Shown here piece by piece: positions 12,732 to 23,215 of a DNA stretch of 37,414 bases. The notes beneath the pieces were generated by a model. It saw only the letters and a list, made by a program, of their open reading frames with translations, made no database searches and had not been told where the DNA came from. The stretch comes from a virus: the IMG/VR virus record IMGVR_UViG_3300030380_000945, positions 1 through 37,414 of that record. One strand, written 5' to 3'. Position 1 is the first letter of the stretch, and the number at the start of each line of letters is the position of its first letter. A program made the position numbers and the translations under genes.

Positions 12732-14105
12732 TTACAACGCTATTGACATGGCTATAGTGAACCCCGCAGTCGGAAACCCAGATAAATCTTGTTGTGCTAT
12801 TGATTGCCATGTACCTACGGGTGAACCTGAACCTGATGGTGCAACCTGACAGTACCTGACTGCATTGAGTGTTGTGTTAAAATATAAGTCACCGACAGTT
12901 ACAGTTTTACCTGCTGCTTCATGTGCATTCTCTGCTGCTGCATCATTCGCATAATTCCCATAATATTTTTCATCAAAGTTAGCTACTGAAGAAGCCGCTT
13001 GATCTGCCCAATATTTTGCTGAATATAAACCACCTGAGACTGCTGTTGATGGTGAAAAACTATTACCACCACCAAGTGCCCATTGTTTTGCTGATCCGTT
13101 AGTGTTGCCTGACTGAGTTCCTATTGCATATTCTTTGGCACTATATTCAGTATTATCTACTGTATTAGTTGTATCGGTTGCCCAATCTTTGGCTGCTCCA
13201 CCACCAGAAGAACCATCAACACCTGTGCCACCAACTGCCCATGCCTTAGATGAATAATCTGATGTACTTGGTACAACACCATCAACTTTTACTGCATAAT
13301 TTTGTGCAGTTGTTGCGTGTCCAGAAGCAGTTGTTGCATGTCCGCTTGAAGTACTTGCACTGTTTGCACTTGCCGTTGCACTATTTGCACTTGCGGTAGC
13401 ACTGTTAGCTGATGCGGTTGCACTGTTAGCTGATGCCGTGACACCTGTATTAACTGCTCCTGCACTGGATGCCGCCGCAGTTGCACTTGCTGCCGCCGCA
13501 GTAGCTGAATCACTTGCAGCAGTTGTTGCATTATCAAGTGCTGTCTGATCTCCAATTGAGGAAAAAACAAACATGGAAACTATATCACCTGCCGCCGCAG
13601 CATTAGGTCCTGACAGGGTAACTCTATTATTTGATATATCTAACGTGTAGTCAGATTCATCTAAAAAATTATCATTCTTAAATACTTGAATACTACTATC
13701 TTGTATGGACAGGGCAGTACCGTTAGCATCATTGCCCGAGAACACAGTCTGCCCTGAAGTCGCAACGTATTTTAGACGTGTTATTCCAGAGGTTGGTTTC
13801 GCAAAAGCATTGAATACAAAGACAACATCGTCAACGTCTGCAAGAGAGTTTATCCGACTGTGCCATGTGATTGATATATTAGATGCACCAAAAGCAACTG
13901 TAAAAGTATCTGTATCATCGGTTAAGATTAAATTACCACCATTGACAAAACATAAATGTACACCCGCAGTTGTGCTAAAGGTGTCTTGATTGTCACCTGA
14001 CTTATATGGAAATGTCAGACTGTTCTCACCATCTAAATGGTTGAGACTTGTAGTAAGTGGCGGTAAATCTATACCTGTTTTATATTTTGTTATAAGTATT
14101 GTCAT
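12732..14105 (-). CDS. Large tail fibre with Ala/Ser repeat stalk
   Basis: This 457-residue protein has an N-terminal domain (about 1-150) containing GITRLKYVATSGQTVFSG and VQVFKNDNFLDESDYTL-like text, typical of T7 gp17-like fibre attachment domains in marine phages. A stalk at about 185-275 is built from SATASAN-type repeats, likely a trimeric coiled coil. Then come several WA-containing motifs (KAWAVGGTG, KDWATDT, KQWALGG, KYWADQAA) and a C-terminal SVANFDEKYYG, LYFNTTLNAVRY. It is the longest fibre and probably the stalk that other small fibre proteins join. It has a good AGGGA ribosome binding site. Confidence 0.8.
   Translation of the reverse strand: MTILITKYKTGIDLPPLTTSLNHLDGENSLTFPYKSGDNQDTFSTTAGVHLCFVNGGNLILTDDTDTFTVAFGASNISITWHSRINSLADVDDVVFVFNAFAKPTSGITRLKYVATSGQTVFSGNDANGTALSIQDSSIQVFKNDNFLDESDYTLDISNNRVTLSGPNAAAAGDIVSMFVFSSIGDQTALDNATTAASDSATAAAASATAAASSAGAVNTGVTASANSATASANSATASANSATASANSASTSSGHATTASGHATTAQNYAVKVDGVVPSTSDYSSKAWAVGGTGVDGSSGGGAAKDWATDTTNTVDNTEYSAKEYAIGTQSGNTNGSAKQWALGGGNSFSPSTAVSGGLYSAKYWADQAASSVANFDEKYYGNYANDAAAENAHEAAGKTVTVGDLYFNTTLNAVRYCQVAPSGSGSPVGTWQSIAQQDLSGFPTAGFTIAMSIAL
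13357..13440 (-). repeat. Four tandem 21-bp repeats in the fibre stalk
   Basis: Four 21-bp units (13357-13377, 13378-13398, 13399-13419, 13420-13440) each encode a seven-residue SATASAN-type unit. The first two and last two units form closer pairs, which suggests a two-step duplication. A 7-residue period fits a coiled-coil stalk, whose length can change by slippage. Confidence 0.7.
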
Positions 14106-14114
14106 ATTATCCCT

Positions 14115-14142
14115 ACTATACTATTTGTTTGTGTCTGTGTCT
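14115..14142 (-). promoter_or_regulatory. AGACA element upstream of the fibre cluster
   Basis: On the minus strand AGACACAGACA (14142-14132) is followed after 11 nt by TATAGT (14120-14115). The fibre gene starts at 14105 with its ribosome binding site in between, so a normal transcript from this TATA box would lose that site. The element may be a regulator binding site and not a simple promoter. It occupies nearly all of the 46-bp gap between the giant protein gene and the fibre gene. Confidence 0.5.
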
Positions 14143-14151
14143 ACGTCTGAT

Positions 14152-17100
14152 TTACCTTCCGAAAGAATTGAAACTGTTGCCTCCAAAGGCATTTGTGCTT
14201 GGAAAACTAAAGGCACCCTTTCTTTTTCTAGGTGCTTTTGGAGTTACATAATCAACTAGGTCTTTTCTTGCCTGCCCTGTGATACTTATAAGTGGTAATA
14301 ATCTAGTAAAGTTATCAAATGCTTTTCTAAGACCTTTTGCTTGTTCTCTAGCATCTGTACTTACTGACTGTACTAAACCTGCAAGAACATCTCCAAATCT
14401 CTTTACAAGATTATATGCAGGTATCAATGTTCCCCCTGGGTCAAATGATTGTCTTCCTATCCTTGAACCTACAATAAAATCAGCTACAAACTGAAAGACA
14501 CCAAATAATCCGCCTCTTTCAAAAGCATTATATACAAACCTTAATGTGTCCTCATCTTCATCAAACATTTCATTGAGGAATGGGTTACCTTCTTCTCCGT
14601 AAGTCATCCACTCTCTAAGTGTGTGTTGAAGAGATAACATTGCACCAAAACCTGCAAGGTAAACCAACGGCATTGGATTACCGTGAGCCATCAATTCTTT
14701 GTATGATCTTTGTAAGACTGTGTTTGTAAAAGTAAATGTCCATGTTTTAATGTGTGATAGTAAACCAAATCTTGGGTCTGACATCCATGTAGGTTTTCTT
14801 CCTGCATCTGGAGCAATGATAATGGAAGCGACTATGTCATTTAAGGCTGCTCTTATTTTAGGATTAGATGTTCCCATTGGATCAGTAGGATCAAACATAT
14901 CAAGATCAGATGCTACAAGACCTACTTCCTGAAGATATCGGGTATACATCTGGCTACCCTTTTTAGCTTTCTTTGCCCAGTGGGGTAGGGATACAATAGC
15001 ACCTCTTAATGCCGCAACTCTTGTTGCATCTGTGATTGGCTGAAGTAAATTGTACTTAAATATTATCTGATCAACTTTTTCCCACTTAACACTAGCATTA
15101 ACTTCGGCTGCATTTTGATAAGCATATTGAAAGCCTTCAAAGATTGTACCTATGTGTTTAGCAAATATCTGTAAGTCACTATCATCTGCATCATAAGTTT
15201 TCTTAAACTCTCTGTACTTATCTCCAATAGTGCCCTTAGTAAATGCACCTTTGGCAGTACTCTTAGCCATACGGTAGGGCATTCTTAAAGTATTTTTTGC
15301 ATACTCATTTAATGTAGCAAGACCGCCGAACATTCCTAATCTATTGAACGCAATCAAAGGCTCTAATGTTGCAGGTAAGAATGATAAATTGAGAAACAAC
15401 AAGTTAGTAAAAGACTTCATGCCTTGTTGAACACCGTAAGCTCTATCACTTTTTCCTGCACCAAAGAAAGAATGAGTTGGAAGTATACCTAGGTTTGCTC
15501 TTATTAAATTAAATATAGCTGATCTATCTTCTGGTGATAATGGTGCTTCGCCTCTTGCTCCAAGTTCTTGATCGATTGTACCACCTTCGTTTACAGCTTC
15601 TGATATCTTTTCAGCTTTAGGACCAAATCTATTTACAAAAGCCATACGTCTGACAGTAGTTGTTATATACTTTTGAAGAACACCATATGTATCGTTATCA
15701 AGAAAATCTGCTAACTTCATTTTCTTTATCTGACCATTAGACATAGTCACATCAAATTCTTGATAAGGGTTCATATTTATAACCCTTCTCATTTCTTGAG
15801 GAGTAAATCTAAATACCTTCTGACCTGCAACGGTTGCTAAATCAAAACCCCATGTAGGAGCATTACCCTCATTAAGAATTTTGGATACTAAGTCTTTAGC
15901 CTTAACGTCAGCTTCTTGAACACCATCATTTGTAAATACTTGTTTAAAGAAATCTTGTAAGCCTTGAGTTTTATCTAACCCGTTCAACAGACCTTCAGTA
16001 AATTTACCGTCTAATTTATAGACTTGAGGAAAATACATAAGTATTTTGGGAGGAGGGGGAGCATTATATTGAGCATAGGTCTGTTCAATTAAACTATATA
16101 AGTCATTCATTAACTTTCTAAGTTCAACTGCTTTGTTAATACCTAAACCAACTCTTTGCATTTCAGGTGTTATTTGTATTCTACCTGTATCTTTATTTAC
16201 AAATCTACCTCTCAACAAATCAGGCACTAACTTGATCTGTGCAGTTGTCATATTATTTAAAATGTCATTGAATTGTTGTGTAAATTTACCAAGACCCTGA
16301 TTGATCTCTTCATGTACATCCATTTCAATAGTGCCTGTAGTATCTCTTGAAGTACGAGCATATTTATCACGGTCAAGGATATTAGCTAATTTATAACCAA
16401 TATCTGTACCTCTGGTTAAACCTACTAGTCTTCTTGCACTACTTGTAAAGATACCTGTAAAAGAATTTTTAGATATCTTTTCTAATCTCTCTTGTGTCTT
16501 TGAGTAATTCCTGCTTGGTCTAGCAAATAGTGGATCAATATCATTTTCAGTATCCACGTCTTCTGGATACGGTGCTATTGTGTCTTGTGATTCTTGTGAT
16601 CTAAGTTCAGTCTGTCTAAGGTTTTCTAACTTAGGTTCTATCTTTTTATTAAAAGCCTTTTGTTTGGCTTTCATTTCATCGTGTAAGGATCTTACTCTAT
16701 CTCTTACTTCATCGAGATTATTAACTCGCTCCCTCGATCTAAGCCTAATTCTTTCAATTCTTTTTTGGATAGAATTTTGTACGGTGTTGATTTCTTCGAT
16801 GTTTCCGAGGATGTAGTCTCTGGCTTGACCTTTCCCGATCCGAGGACTGAGGTCGGAGATTTCTTGGGTTGCTTCATTTATAATACCTTTCTTAAAATCA
16901 CTTATTATCTTACTATACCCATCACTATATGGAGTTGCAACTCTTTCAAAGTAACGAACCTTATAGTCTCTAGGTATTAAACTAATTTCTCCTAGAAGAG
17001 CAAGACCTGTACCCTCTACTGCATCCATTATAACTTGTGGATCTGTAATAGACGGACCACCCTCAAGATGTATGTCAAATAAGTAACCGTTTGCCACAAC

Positions 17101-20100
17101 AGACATAGACACAGGCTTATTTAATTTGGCACTTAATTCTCCTATACCTCTAGGTTCAATTTCAGATTTTCCAAATTTTCCTCCAGTTTTTACAAACACA
17201 CTAAAGGTTCTATCAAATCCAGCAGGAGGTGCTTCATTCATATTAGCATCAACAAAAAGACCTGCCGCTGCTGCTTCTTGTCCAAGAGGTCCACTTAGTA
17301 ATGATAAGAAAGTGTCCACATCTTTTTCATCAAAGTTTCCATAACCTTTAGAATCTTTGTATCTCATTGGAATACGAATGTTTGGAGAAGAGAAACCTGC
17401 ATAAGTACCAAACCCATCGGTGGTTACCCTAACCATAGATACTTTTTTACCCAACATTGCAGTAGCAATTTGATCAATCACTGATGGTAATTTTTTTCCA
17501 CCAATTCTTGATCTTGCTGTTAGTTTTCTCATGCCTTCTGCAATGATAGTGTCAGCTTCCTTTGTTGCTCCTACAAAGCCTTCTTCACCTCTCATAAGAG
17601 ATACGTTCTCTTCAAATTGTTTCCCAACAACATTAGATTGTGTGTTTACTTCAACCGTACCCACATAGGCTTCTTGAAAACCAAGTAGATTATCCCTCAA
17701 CGCATATGGCACCATTGGATTTCTTAAAACATCTTTTGTTATTTTATCATTTGGTACAGAGATACCTTGTTCTTTTAATTTAGGTATAACTCTATTTTCT
17801 AATACAAGTGCGTAATCGTCATAGTTTTGTACTTCGTTCTTTTCAACTTTACTCAAACCTCTTTCATGGACCCATGCAGGTGCTTGAATTTGCCATGTCT
17901 CATAGGGTTGAACACCTGAAGGTAAGTTGGCATTCTGCTCATTTCTTAAACCTATATAGAATTCACTTAATATATGATACATAACAAAATTGTTTGCTAT
18001 GTCATCGCCTGTAATACCGAACGAAGAAGCTACTTGTCTGTCATTAGTAGATAAAGGTACCTCATTTCTTACACCACTAAGATATAAGAATGTGCCACTA
18101 AAAGATCTTGTCTTAGGTGCTCCTAAAAATTCATCTGATAAAGCAGTAGTTACTGCGGTTGGACTAACCAAATCTGTTGTAATTGGTTTACTTTGATAAT
18201 GTTCAGACAGTAAAGCAAGTGTCCTAAACATATTATCTATTGGGTCTGCCATTGGACTAGTTGCTGCTACTACATCCCAAAATCTTTCTATCTCTACAGA
18301 AGTCATGTCTGGGAAATAATTACCTACAACCTCAGAGCTTATCTCATACCAGTACCTAGCTCTGTCTGGTAATTTTAAAGCTGCATTCCAGAAATCATCA
18401 TCTCTTGGAACCATCTTGTTTTCAAGACCTAGTTTCTTTAGCTCTGCTCTAGCACCTGGAACTTTATCTAAAGTTTCTTGCCATATTTGAGACACAGGCT
18501 TTTTACCAACATAACCTATACCTCTTTCATTTAAATCTAAATCTGTAAATCTTTGACCATCAATTGTTCTTGAAACAGTATTGAATGCTTTTTGTACTGA
18601 AGCTCTTTTATATTCTGGTATTGCTCTTTGAATATCTTCGATACTTTTAGACGGTGTATCAATACCGACTCTATCTCCGCCTTTCTTTCTAGCAAAGACG
18701 GGTGTTGTATCTTGAGTAGCATCAGATAAAGTAATGTACTCGTACACAGGTTTTGGGGTTTTATCCCTTCCTTTATAAACTATGTTACCTACAATAGGTC
18801 CTAACTCCACATTAGGTGCATACATTACTGGTCTTAAACGTGGTTGAGATGGACTATCAGGGAAAGTAGCTAACTTAGTTGCACCATTCATATTGACTTT
18901 TAGTGCATATTGGTGATCTCCTTTACCACCTGTTGGTGTTTGTACTTTTTGATTACCACCATTCTCTATACTAAGGTTGTTTGTTGAAGTTACAGTTACT
19001 AAAGTGTGTATTGGATCAGTGTCATTGTCACGATCTGTCCATTCCCACATAGTTCTTTTCTTTGCTTTTTTACTTGGGTTTATTAAGTTTACAGCTTTAC
19101 CTATCTTACCTGTAACCACTTCAGGTGGTACAAATTCAGTTTCAACATCACTGGTTACCATTGATGGTATACCTCTTTCATTGATAGCAATCTCAACGCC
19201 AGTATATGTTTTGCCTGTGACATCTCTGTCTGCATTGTTGTCTACGTCTAGATCAATATAGTTACCTCCTGCAAGAGGGTTCTCTACATTCATTTGTTCT
19301 TGTACGTCTGGTCTATTGTCTGGGACAGGGCGAACTCTGCCATAGACAGCAGTCTGATCCTCGAATGGATTACTTGCTTCTGTATCCATTCCGTATTTAG
19401 TTTTGATGTTGTTTAGATAATCATCAACTAAGTTTTTACCTGTAAGTCTCTCAAAGAATTCTCTAACGGCTCTGATAATCTGTCTGATAAAATATTGAAT
19501 TTTGTTTTCATATTCACCACTACGTCTTGTTACTGGACCTCTATATCTATTCTCAACCATCTCACCGAGAGTGTAAGCAATATACTCTTCAGCTTTGTCT
19601 GCTATATTTAGGTCTTTATAGTACGGATCATTCTCAATAAATTGTTTATTGAAGTCTGTGTCTGGAATACTATTGTACATATCCACCATCATCTCTGGTG
19701 TTATGCCTTTCATCTTGATACCAAAATGAACTAATTCATGTGCTAAAGATTCAACTCTTACGGATGGTTGTTGATTAAGTCTGATAGCAATGGCACCTCT
19801 TTGTAAATTGCCTTCAGTTTGTTTGATCCAACCTCGGAGATATGCACCAATCATTCCGTCTGCAATCTCTGGATCTATTTCCATTCTTGTTAGGTAACTG
19901 GCTAAGTTTACAACATCTACTTTCTCTAAATTTTTACCTAGAGTTTTTGCAAACATATTTATAATTTGTCTGACAGCAGGTTTGTCTTGTCCTGGAACAT
20001 TAGTAAGTAATGCTTCTATACCCTCGCCAAGAGGTAGTTCGCCTGCTCGTTGAATAGAATCATTAGTCTTTATGTCTTGTGTTCTAGCAAACTTAACTTT

Positions 20101-22536
20101 CTGATCATTAGACATCTGAGCAAGTTTATTCTTTAAGGTCTCAATAGCTTCAGCTTTATTATTTCCAATTGGAATAGGGGAGCTATATGCAGGTGTCTCT
20201 AAGTTAAAACCTTTTTCATCAACTTGAAACCAACCTACAAAAGAGTCTATACCTGTAGCCATTCTCGATGTATATAAAGTATTCTTTCCATCTGATAGAG
20301 ATGTTATTGGAGAAGAAGCAGTGTCAATACTGCCATCAGGTAATCTTGGCTTTGTAGTCTTTTGGGTATACTCGATCTCTGTCTCAGCTTCTGCCTGATC
20401 AATTATCTGGTCTTGCTCTGGTCTAGTTGAAAAATCAAAACCTTGATTCATATCAAACTGTCCAGTTTCAGGATCAGCAAAGTACTGTGTGCCTGACTGA
20501 GTTTGTTGTGTCTGTGTCTGGTTGAAGGGTAGTGGTGGCTGTGTTGCATTGTCCTGTGTGACAGGTATCACAGTTTCTGATGTCTGTCCTTCAGCAGCAG
20601 TTGCAATTTTTTCTTGAGCTTCGGATTGTCTTTCTGTTGGTTCTTTTGGTGTCTGCTCTGTCTGTGTTAATTGTTCTTGTGGTCTGTTCGCTGCATCAAA
20701 AGCATCTGCTTCATCCATCTCTGCAAACATTCTGTTTCTTGCATTGACTAAACGGCTATAGACGGCAGCAGTCAGCAAGATATTCTTAGGGACAGGTACA
20801 CCACTAGAAGATAAGGTGCCACTAGATTTAGCAAGGGATCGAGTTCCAGTTTTACTGGTAGGATCAAAAACCGTAATGTGGGTCTTCTGTGGTTTACCTG
20901 ACTTTTGAAATGGACTTAATGGGTTACCATTCTTACTCAACACCACTCTATAAACTTGACCATTTGCAGTTTGAAATACATATCGTGGAACCACCACATT
21001 CTTTACTGGGTCCATCATAAGTTTAGTGATTGCTACTCTCTCTTGTGCATCACCTAATTTTCTTTGATTAGCTTCACTGTTTCTTGTAGCTACATCTTTA
21101 ATAGAATTAATTTGTTGTATTATCTTATCACCTTGAGACAACCATTTAAAAAAGTTGACAGTGTTTGCGACTTTTACATCACCAGAATAATTTTCATTAT
21201 TTGCTCTCTTGTCAGCATCATATGCCTCCATACGGACTATTTGATTTTGTAGGAAGTTAACTCTGTCCGCTTGGTTCTCTGGGTTTAAATCTATTTCTTT
21301 AAAATCATTTGGATCTAAATCTACTATTGTTCCAGATGCTTGTGTTGATGTACCCTCATCAAAAACTGTAGGTATATTCTCTGGTCCTAAAACTTCTCCA
21401 TCAACTGTTCGTGCTTCACCTGTATTGTCGGCAATACCAAGAGGTGTAGAACTATCCGAGTCTGTGCTAAATGGTGCTTTAAATTTTCCGCTTCTTGCAT
21501 AGTTATAAGCAAGACCTGCGGATGTTGTTGGAAAATCAAAGAAGATAGAACCAACGGCTGCATCTAATGCACCTTTATATATTTCCCTTCCTGTATCAAA
21601 ACTTTCTTTAGCAATTTTATTAGATAATATAACATCAGCTACTTCTAAAGATGGTTGTAATATTAAGGTTTGTTGTGCAGCTTGACTAGCAGCTTGTCCT
21701 AACATTGGTTTGCTTGCATTAAATGAAGCTGAAACACCAAGAGAACTTGGTTTTAAAACATTACCTGTAACCCGTAAAGGTGCTATTAATGTTGCTACAG
21801 ATGCAAACGCACCTGATTTAAAACCATCAACTTTAGCTACGTCATAGGCTAAATTGTAGGCTTCTTTACTATCTTTTCCTTGTTGTCTATAAGAATTATA
21901 GGCTTGTGTAAAAGTTCCACCTAGAGTTTGAAGACCTGCCACACCACCCGCACCAACAGTTGCTCCAGTAAGCGTAGCAACTGGATTGAAACCTTTAATA
22001 CTACCTATAGCACCTCCACCAAACATACCTGTTAAAGTTGGCATTGTACCACCAGCTACATTACCTAACCAATCAGCATCAAAAAATCTTGAAAAACTAT
22101 TTTCATCATACCCAAGTCTCTTATTAGGAGCACCTAAACTTTTTTGATATTTTTGTTCTGCGGCTAACATGTTTGTTTCTAGATCACCAAGCACAAGAGA
22201 TGAACCTAAAATAGCATCACTGAAACCTTGACCTGCGGCTGCCATTGAAGCATCCCAAAAACCTGCTAAACCTCCTTCAGCACCTTCACTTTCTTCGTAA
22301 TCCGTGGCACCAAACTCTGCCATGATGTCACTTAAATCTAGATTTGTTGTTTGAGATTGTGGTGTTGTTTTTCTACTTTGAGTGAATTGAGAAATAACTT
22401 TCTTTAATTCATCAGTATTTTGATCCATTTGAGGTGCTAAGTTCTTAAAAGCTCTTTGACTGTCTTTTAATTTACTCGCACCAAAATCACTTTCACCTGT
22501 AGTAGGATTAGCAAATAAGCCATCATTCAAAGCCAT
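14152..22536 (-). CDS. Giant internal/ejection virion protein with zincin-like peptidase motif
   Basis: This 2794-residue protein takes 22% of the window. Visible layout: polar N-terminus; Gly/Ala-rich hydrophobic region at about 160-210 with GxxxG-type repeats, likely membrane-active; a low-complexity Gln/Thr linker near 650-700; a metallopeptidase-like segment with HELVH at 933-937 and a possible third ligand Glu983 or Glu984 in KAEEYIAY; a conserved region near 1380-1560 (WYEISSEVVGNYFPD, RFWDVVAATSPMADP); a charged coiled coil near 1930-1970; a long C-terminal part with amphipathic helices and a very basic tail ending in Ser/Asn/Phe/Gly. Large multi-domain proteins encoded after the nozzle in podoviruses are packaged and ejected into the cell. 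Substrate of the peptidase motif is unknown. Start supported by AGGA and downstream-coupled spacing (1 nt from the previous gene). Confidence 0.8.
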   Translation of the reverse strand: MALNDGLFANPTTGESDFGASKLKDSQRAFKNLAPQMDQNTDELKKVISQFTQSRKTTPQSQTTNLDLSDIMAEFGATDYEESEGAEGGLAGFWDASMAAAGQGFSDAILGSSLVLGDLETNMLAAEQKYQKSLGAPNKRLGYDENSFSRFFDADWLGNVAGGTMPTLTGMFGGGAIGSIKGFNPVATLTGATVGAGGVAGLQTLGGTFTQAYNSYRQQGKDSKEAYNLAYDVAKVDGFKSGAFASVATLIAPLRVTGNVLKPSSLGVSASFNASKPMLGQAASQAAQQTLILQPSLEVADVILSNKIAKESFDTGREIYKGALDAAVGSIFFDFPTTSAGLAYNYARSGKFKAPFSTDSDSSTPLGIADNTGEARTVDGEVLGPENIPTVFDEGTSTQASGTIVDLDPNDFKEIDLNPENQADRVNFLQNQIVRMEAYDADKRANNENYSGDVKVANTVNFFKWLSQGDKIIQQINSIKDVATRNSEANQRKLGDAQERVAITKLMMDPVKNVVVPRYVFQTANGQVYRVVLSKNGNPLSPFQKSGKPQKTHITVFDPTSKTGTRSLAKSSGTLSSSGVPVPKNILLTAAVYSRLVNARNRMFAEMDEADAFDAANRPQEQLTQTEQTPKEPTERQSEAQEKIATAAEGQTSETVIPVTQDNATQPPLPFNQTQTQQTQSGTQYFADPETGQFDMNQGFDFSTRPEQDQIIDQAEAETEIEYTQKTTKPRLPDGSIDTASSPITSLSDGKNTLYTSRMATGIDSFVGWFQVDEKGFNLETPAYSSPIPIGNNKAEAIETLKNKLAQMSNDQKVKFARTQDIKTNDSIQRAGELPLGEGIEALLTNVPGQDKPAVRQIINMFAKTLGKNLEKVDVVNLASYLTRMEIDPEIADGMIGAYLRGWIKQTEGNLQRGAIAIRLNQQPSVRVESLAHELVHFGIKMKGITPEMMVDMYNSIPDTDFNKQFIENDPYYKDLNIADKAEEYIAYTLGEMVENRYRGPVTRRSGEYENKIQYFIRQIIRAVREFFERLTGKNLVDDYLNNIKTKYGMDTEASNPFEDQTAVYGRVRPVPDNRPDVQEQMNVENPLAGGNYIDLDVDNNADRDVTGKTYTGVEIAINERGIPSMVTSDVETEFVPPEVVTGKIGKAVNLINPSKKAKKRTMWEWTDRDNDTDPIHTLVTVTSTNNLSIENGGNQKVQTPTGGKGDHQYALKVNMNGATKLATFPDSPSQPRLRPVMYAPNVELGPIVGNIVYKGRDKTPKPVYEYITLSDATQDTTPVFARKKGGDRVGIDTPSKSIEDIQRAIPEYKRASVQKAFNTVSRTIDGQRFTDLDLNERGIGYVGKKPVSQIWQETLDKVPGARAELKKLGLENKMVPRDDDFWNAALKLPDRARYWYEISSEVVGNYFPDMTSVEIERFWDVVAATSPMADPIDNMFRTLALLSEHYQSKPITTDLVSPTAVTTALSDEFLGAPKTRSFSGTFLYLSGVRNEVPLSTNDRQVASSFGITGDDIANNFVMYHILSEFYIGLRNEQNANLPSGVQPYETWQIQAPAWVHERGLSKVEKNEVQNYDDYALVLENRVIPKLKEQGISVPNDKITKDVLRNPMVPYALRDNLLGFQEAYVGTVEVNTQSNVVGKQFEENVSLMRGEEGFVGATKEADTIIAEGMRKLTARSRIGGKKLPSVIDQIATAMLGKKVSMVRVTTDGFGTYAGFSSPNIRIPMRYKDSKGYGNFDEKDVDTFLSLLSGPLGQEAAAAGLFVDANMNEAPPAGFDRTFSVFVKTGGKFGKSEIEPRGIGELSAKLNKPVSMSVVANGYLFDIHLEGGPSITDPQVIMDAVEGTGLALLGEISLIPRDYKVRYFERVATPYSDGYSKIISDFKKGIINEATQEISDLSPRIGKGQARDYILGNIEEINTVQNSIQKRIERIRLRSRERVNNLDEVRDRVRSLHDEMKAKQKAFNKKIEPKLENLRQTELRSQESQDTIAPYPEDVDTENDIDPLFARPSRNYSKTQERLEKISKNSFTGIFTSSARRLVGLTRGTDIGYKLANILDRDKYARTSRDTTGTIEMDVHEEINQGLGKFTQQFNDILNNMTTAQIKLVPDLLRGRFVNKDTGRIQITPEMQRVGLGINKAVELRKLMNDLYSLIEQTYAQYNAPPPPKILMYFPQVYKLDGKFTEGLLNGLDKTQGLQDFFKQVFTNDGVQEADVKAKDLVSKILNEGNAPTWGFDLATVAGQKVFRFTPQEMRRVINMNPYQEFDVTMSNGQIKKMKLADFLDNDTYGVLQKYITTTVRRMAFVNRFGPKAEKISEAVNEGGTIDQELGARGEAPLSPEDRSAIFNLIRANLGILPTHSFFGAGKSDRAYGVQQGMKSFTNLLFLNLSFLPATLEPLIAFNRLGMFGGLATLNEYAKNTLRMPYRMAKSTAKGAFTKGTIGDKYREFKKTYDADDSDLQIFAKHIGTIFEGFQYAYQNAAEVNASVKWEKVDQIIFKYNLLQPITDATRVAALRGAIVSLPHWAKKAKKGSQMYTRYLQEVGLVASDLDMFDPTDPMGTSNPKIRAALNDIVASIIIAPDAGRKPTWMSDPRFGLLSHIKTWTFTFTNTVLQRSYKELMAHGNPMPLVYLAGFGAMLSLQHTLREWMTYGEEGNPFLNEMFDEDEDTLRFVYNAFERGGLFGVFQFVADFIVGSRIGRQSFDPGGTLIPAYNLVKRFGDVLAGLVQSVSTDAREQAKGLRKAFDNFTRLLPLISITGQARKDLVDYVTPKAPRKRKGAFSFPSTNAFGGNSFNSFGR

Positions 22537-22537
22537 A

Positions 22538-23206
22538 TTAATTTCCTGACGTAATCATTGATATTATTCTGTTAACAAGTGCAGTTGACTTGTACTTTTG
22601 CATTAATCTCTGACGTAAATTTTGTAAAAACGCAGGTCTATCAGTACTTTCGAGATACTTTTGTTTAAGACCTGTTATCTGATTAGTAACTGTTTCATTA
22701 AAACCAAGAGCACCACCACTTTGATCAATACTTGGTCCTAGTTGTTGGAAGGTATCATTAATAATTCCAGTTATAGTTGAAATATCATTTGAGCCAGACT
22801 CAAGAATTCTGTCTCTAATAATGTTTTGAAGACCAGAAAGAGAACCAAGATACTCAGGTTTTATATTACCTTCACTATCATAATAGTCTTTGTTAAGCAT
22901 ACCAGAACCAATGATAGAATCTGATATTAACTTATTAACGTTTCCTAAGTTACTAAGACCTAAGTTACCTTTAGCACCTGATTTAATTTTAGCAGAAGTA
23001 ATTGTTGATAAGTTTGTTCTCAAGTTTCTAGTATCGAGACCTGACTCTTTCATTTTTGCAATATCATAATCTTTAGCTAGACCAAGATTGAACTGTCTAA
23101 TCTGTTCGTTCTTAGCTGCTATTTCTTTTTCTTTTGTTTTCTGAGCCACATCTAAGCCGCCTGCTAACTGACCTATCCTAGAAACGGTTGTGTAAAAACT
23201 TGCCAT
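22538..23206 (-). CDS. Probable internal virion protein
   Basis: This 222-residue protein has a mostly helical sequence with no signal peptide or membrane helix. It begins MASFYTTVSRIGQLAGGLDV, then a charged helix KTKEKEIAAKNEQIRQFNLG, and ends in a basic helix RQRLMQKYKSTALVNRIIS. It lies between the 463-residue and giant ejection-type proteins, each separated by only 1-9 nt. Family not recognised. By position and composition it is probably a packaged core protein comparable to the small T7 internal proteins. A GGAG site supports the start. Confidence 0.65.
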   Translation of the reverse strand: MASFYTTVSRIGQLAGGLDVAQKTKEKEIAAKNEQIRQFNLGLAKDYDIAKMKESGLDTRNLRTNLSTITSAKIKSGAKGNLGLSNLGNVNKLISDSIIGSGMLNKDYYDSEGNIKPEYLGSLSGLQNIIRDRILESGSNDISTITGIINDTFQQLGPSIDQSGGALGFNETVTNQITGLKQKYLESTDRPAFLQNLRQRLMQKYKSTALVNRIISMITSGN

Positions 23207-23215
23207 AAAAAACTC

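Noticed and set aside
13357-13440. Tandem repeats as a CRISPR array
   Set aside because: The 21-bp units are contiguous with no spacers and encode an in-frame fibre stalk.
20505-20520. TGTCTGTGTCT match resembling the AGACA element
   Set aside because: It lies inside the giant gene, where it encodes a Gln/Thr repeat; it has no TATA box at the element spacing.
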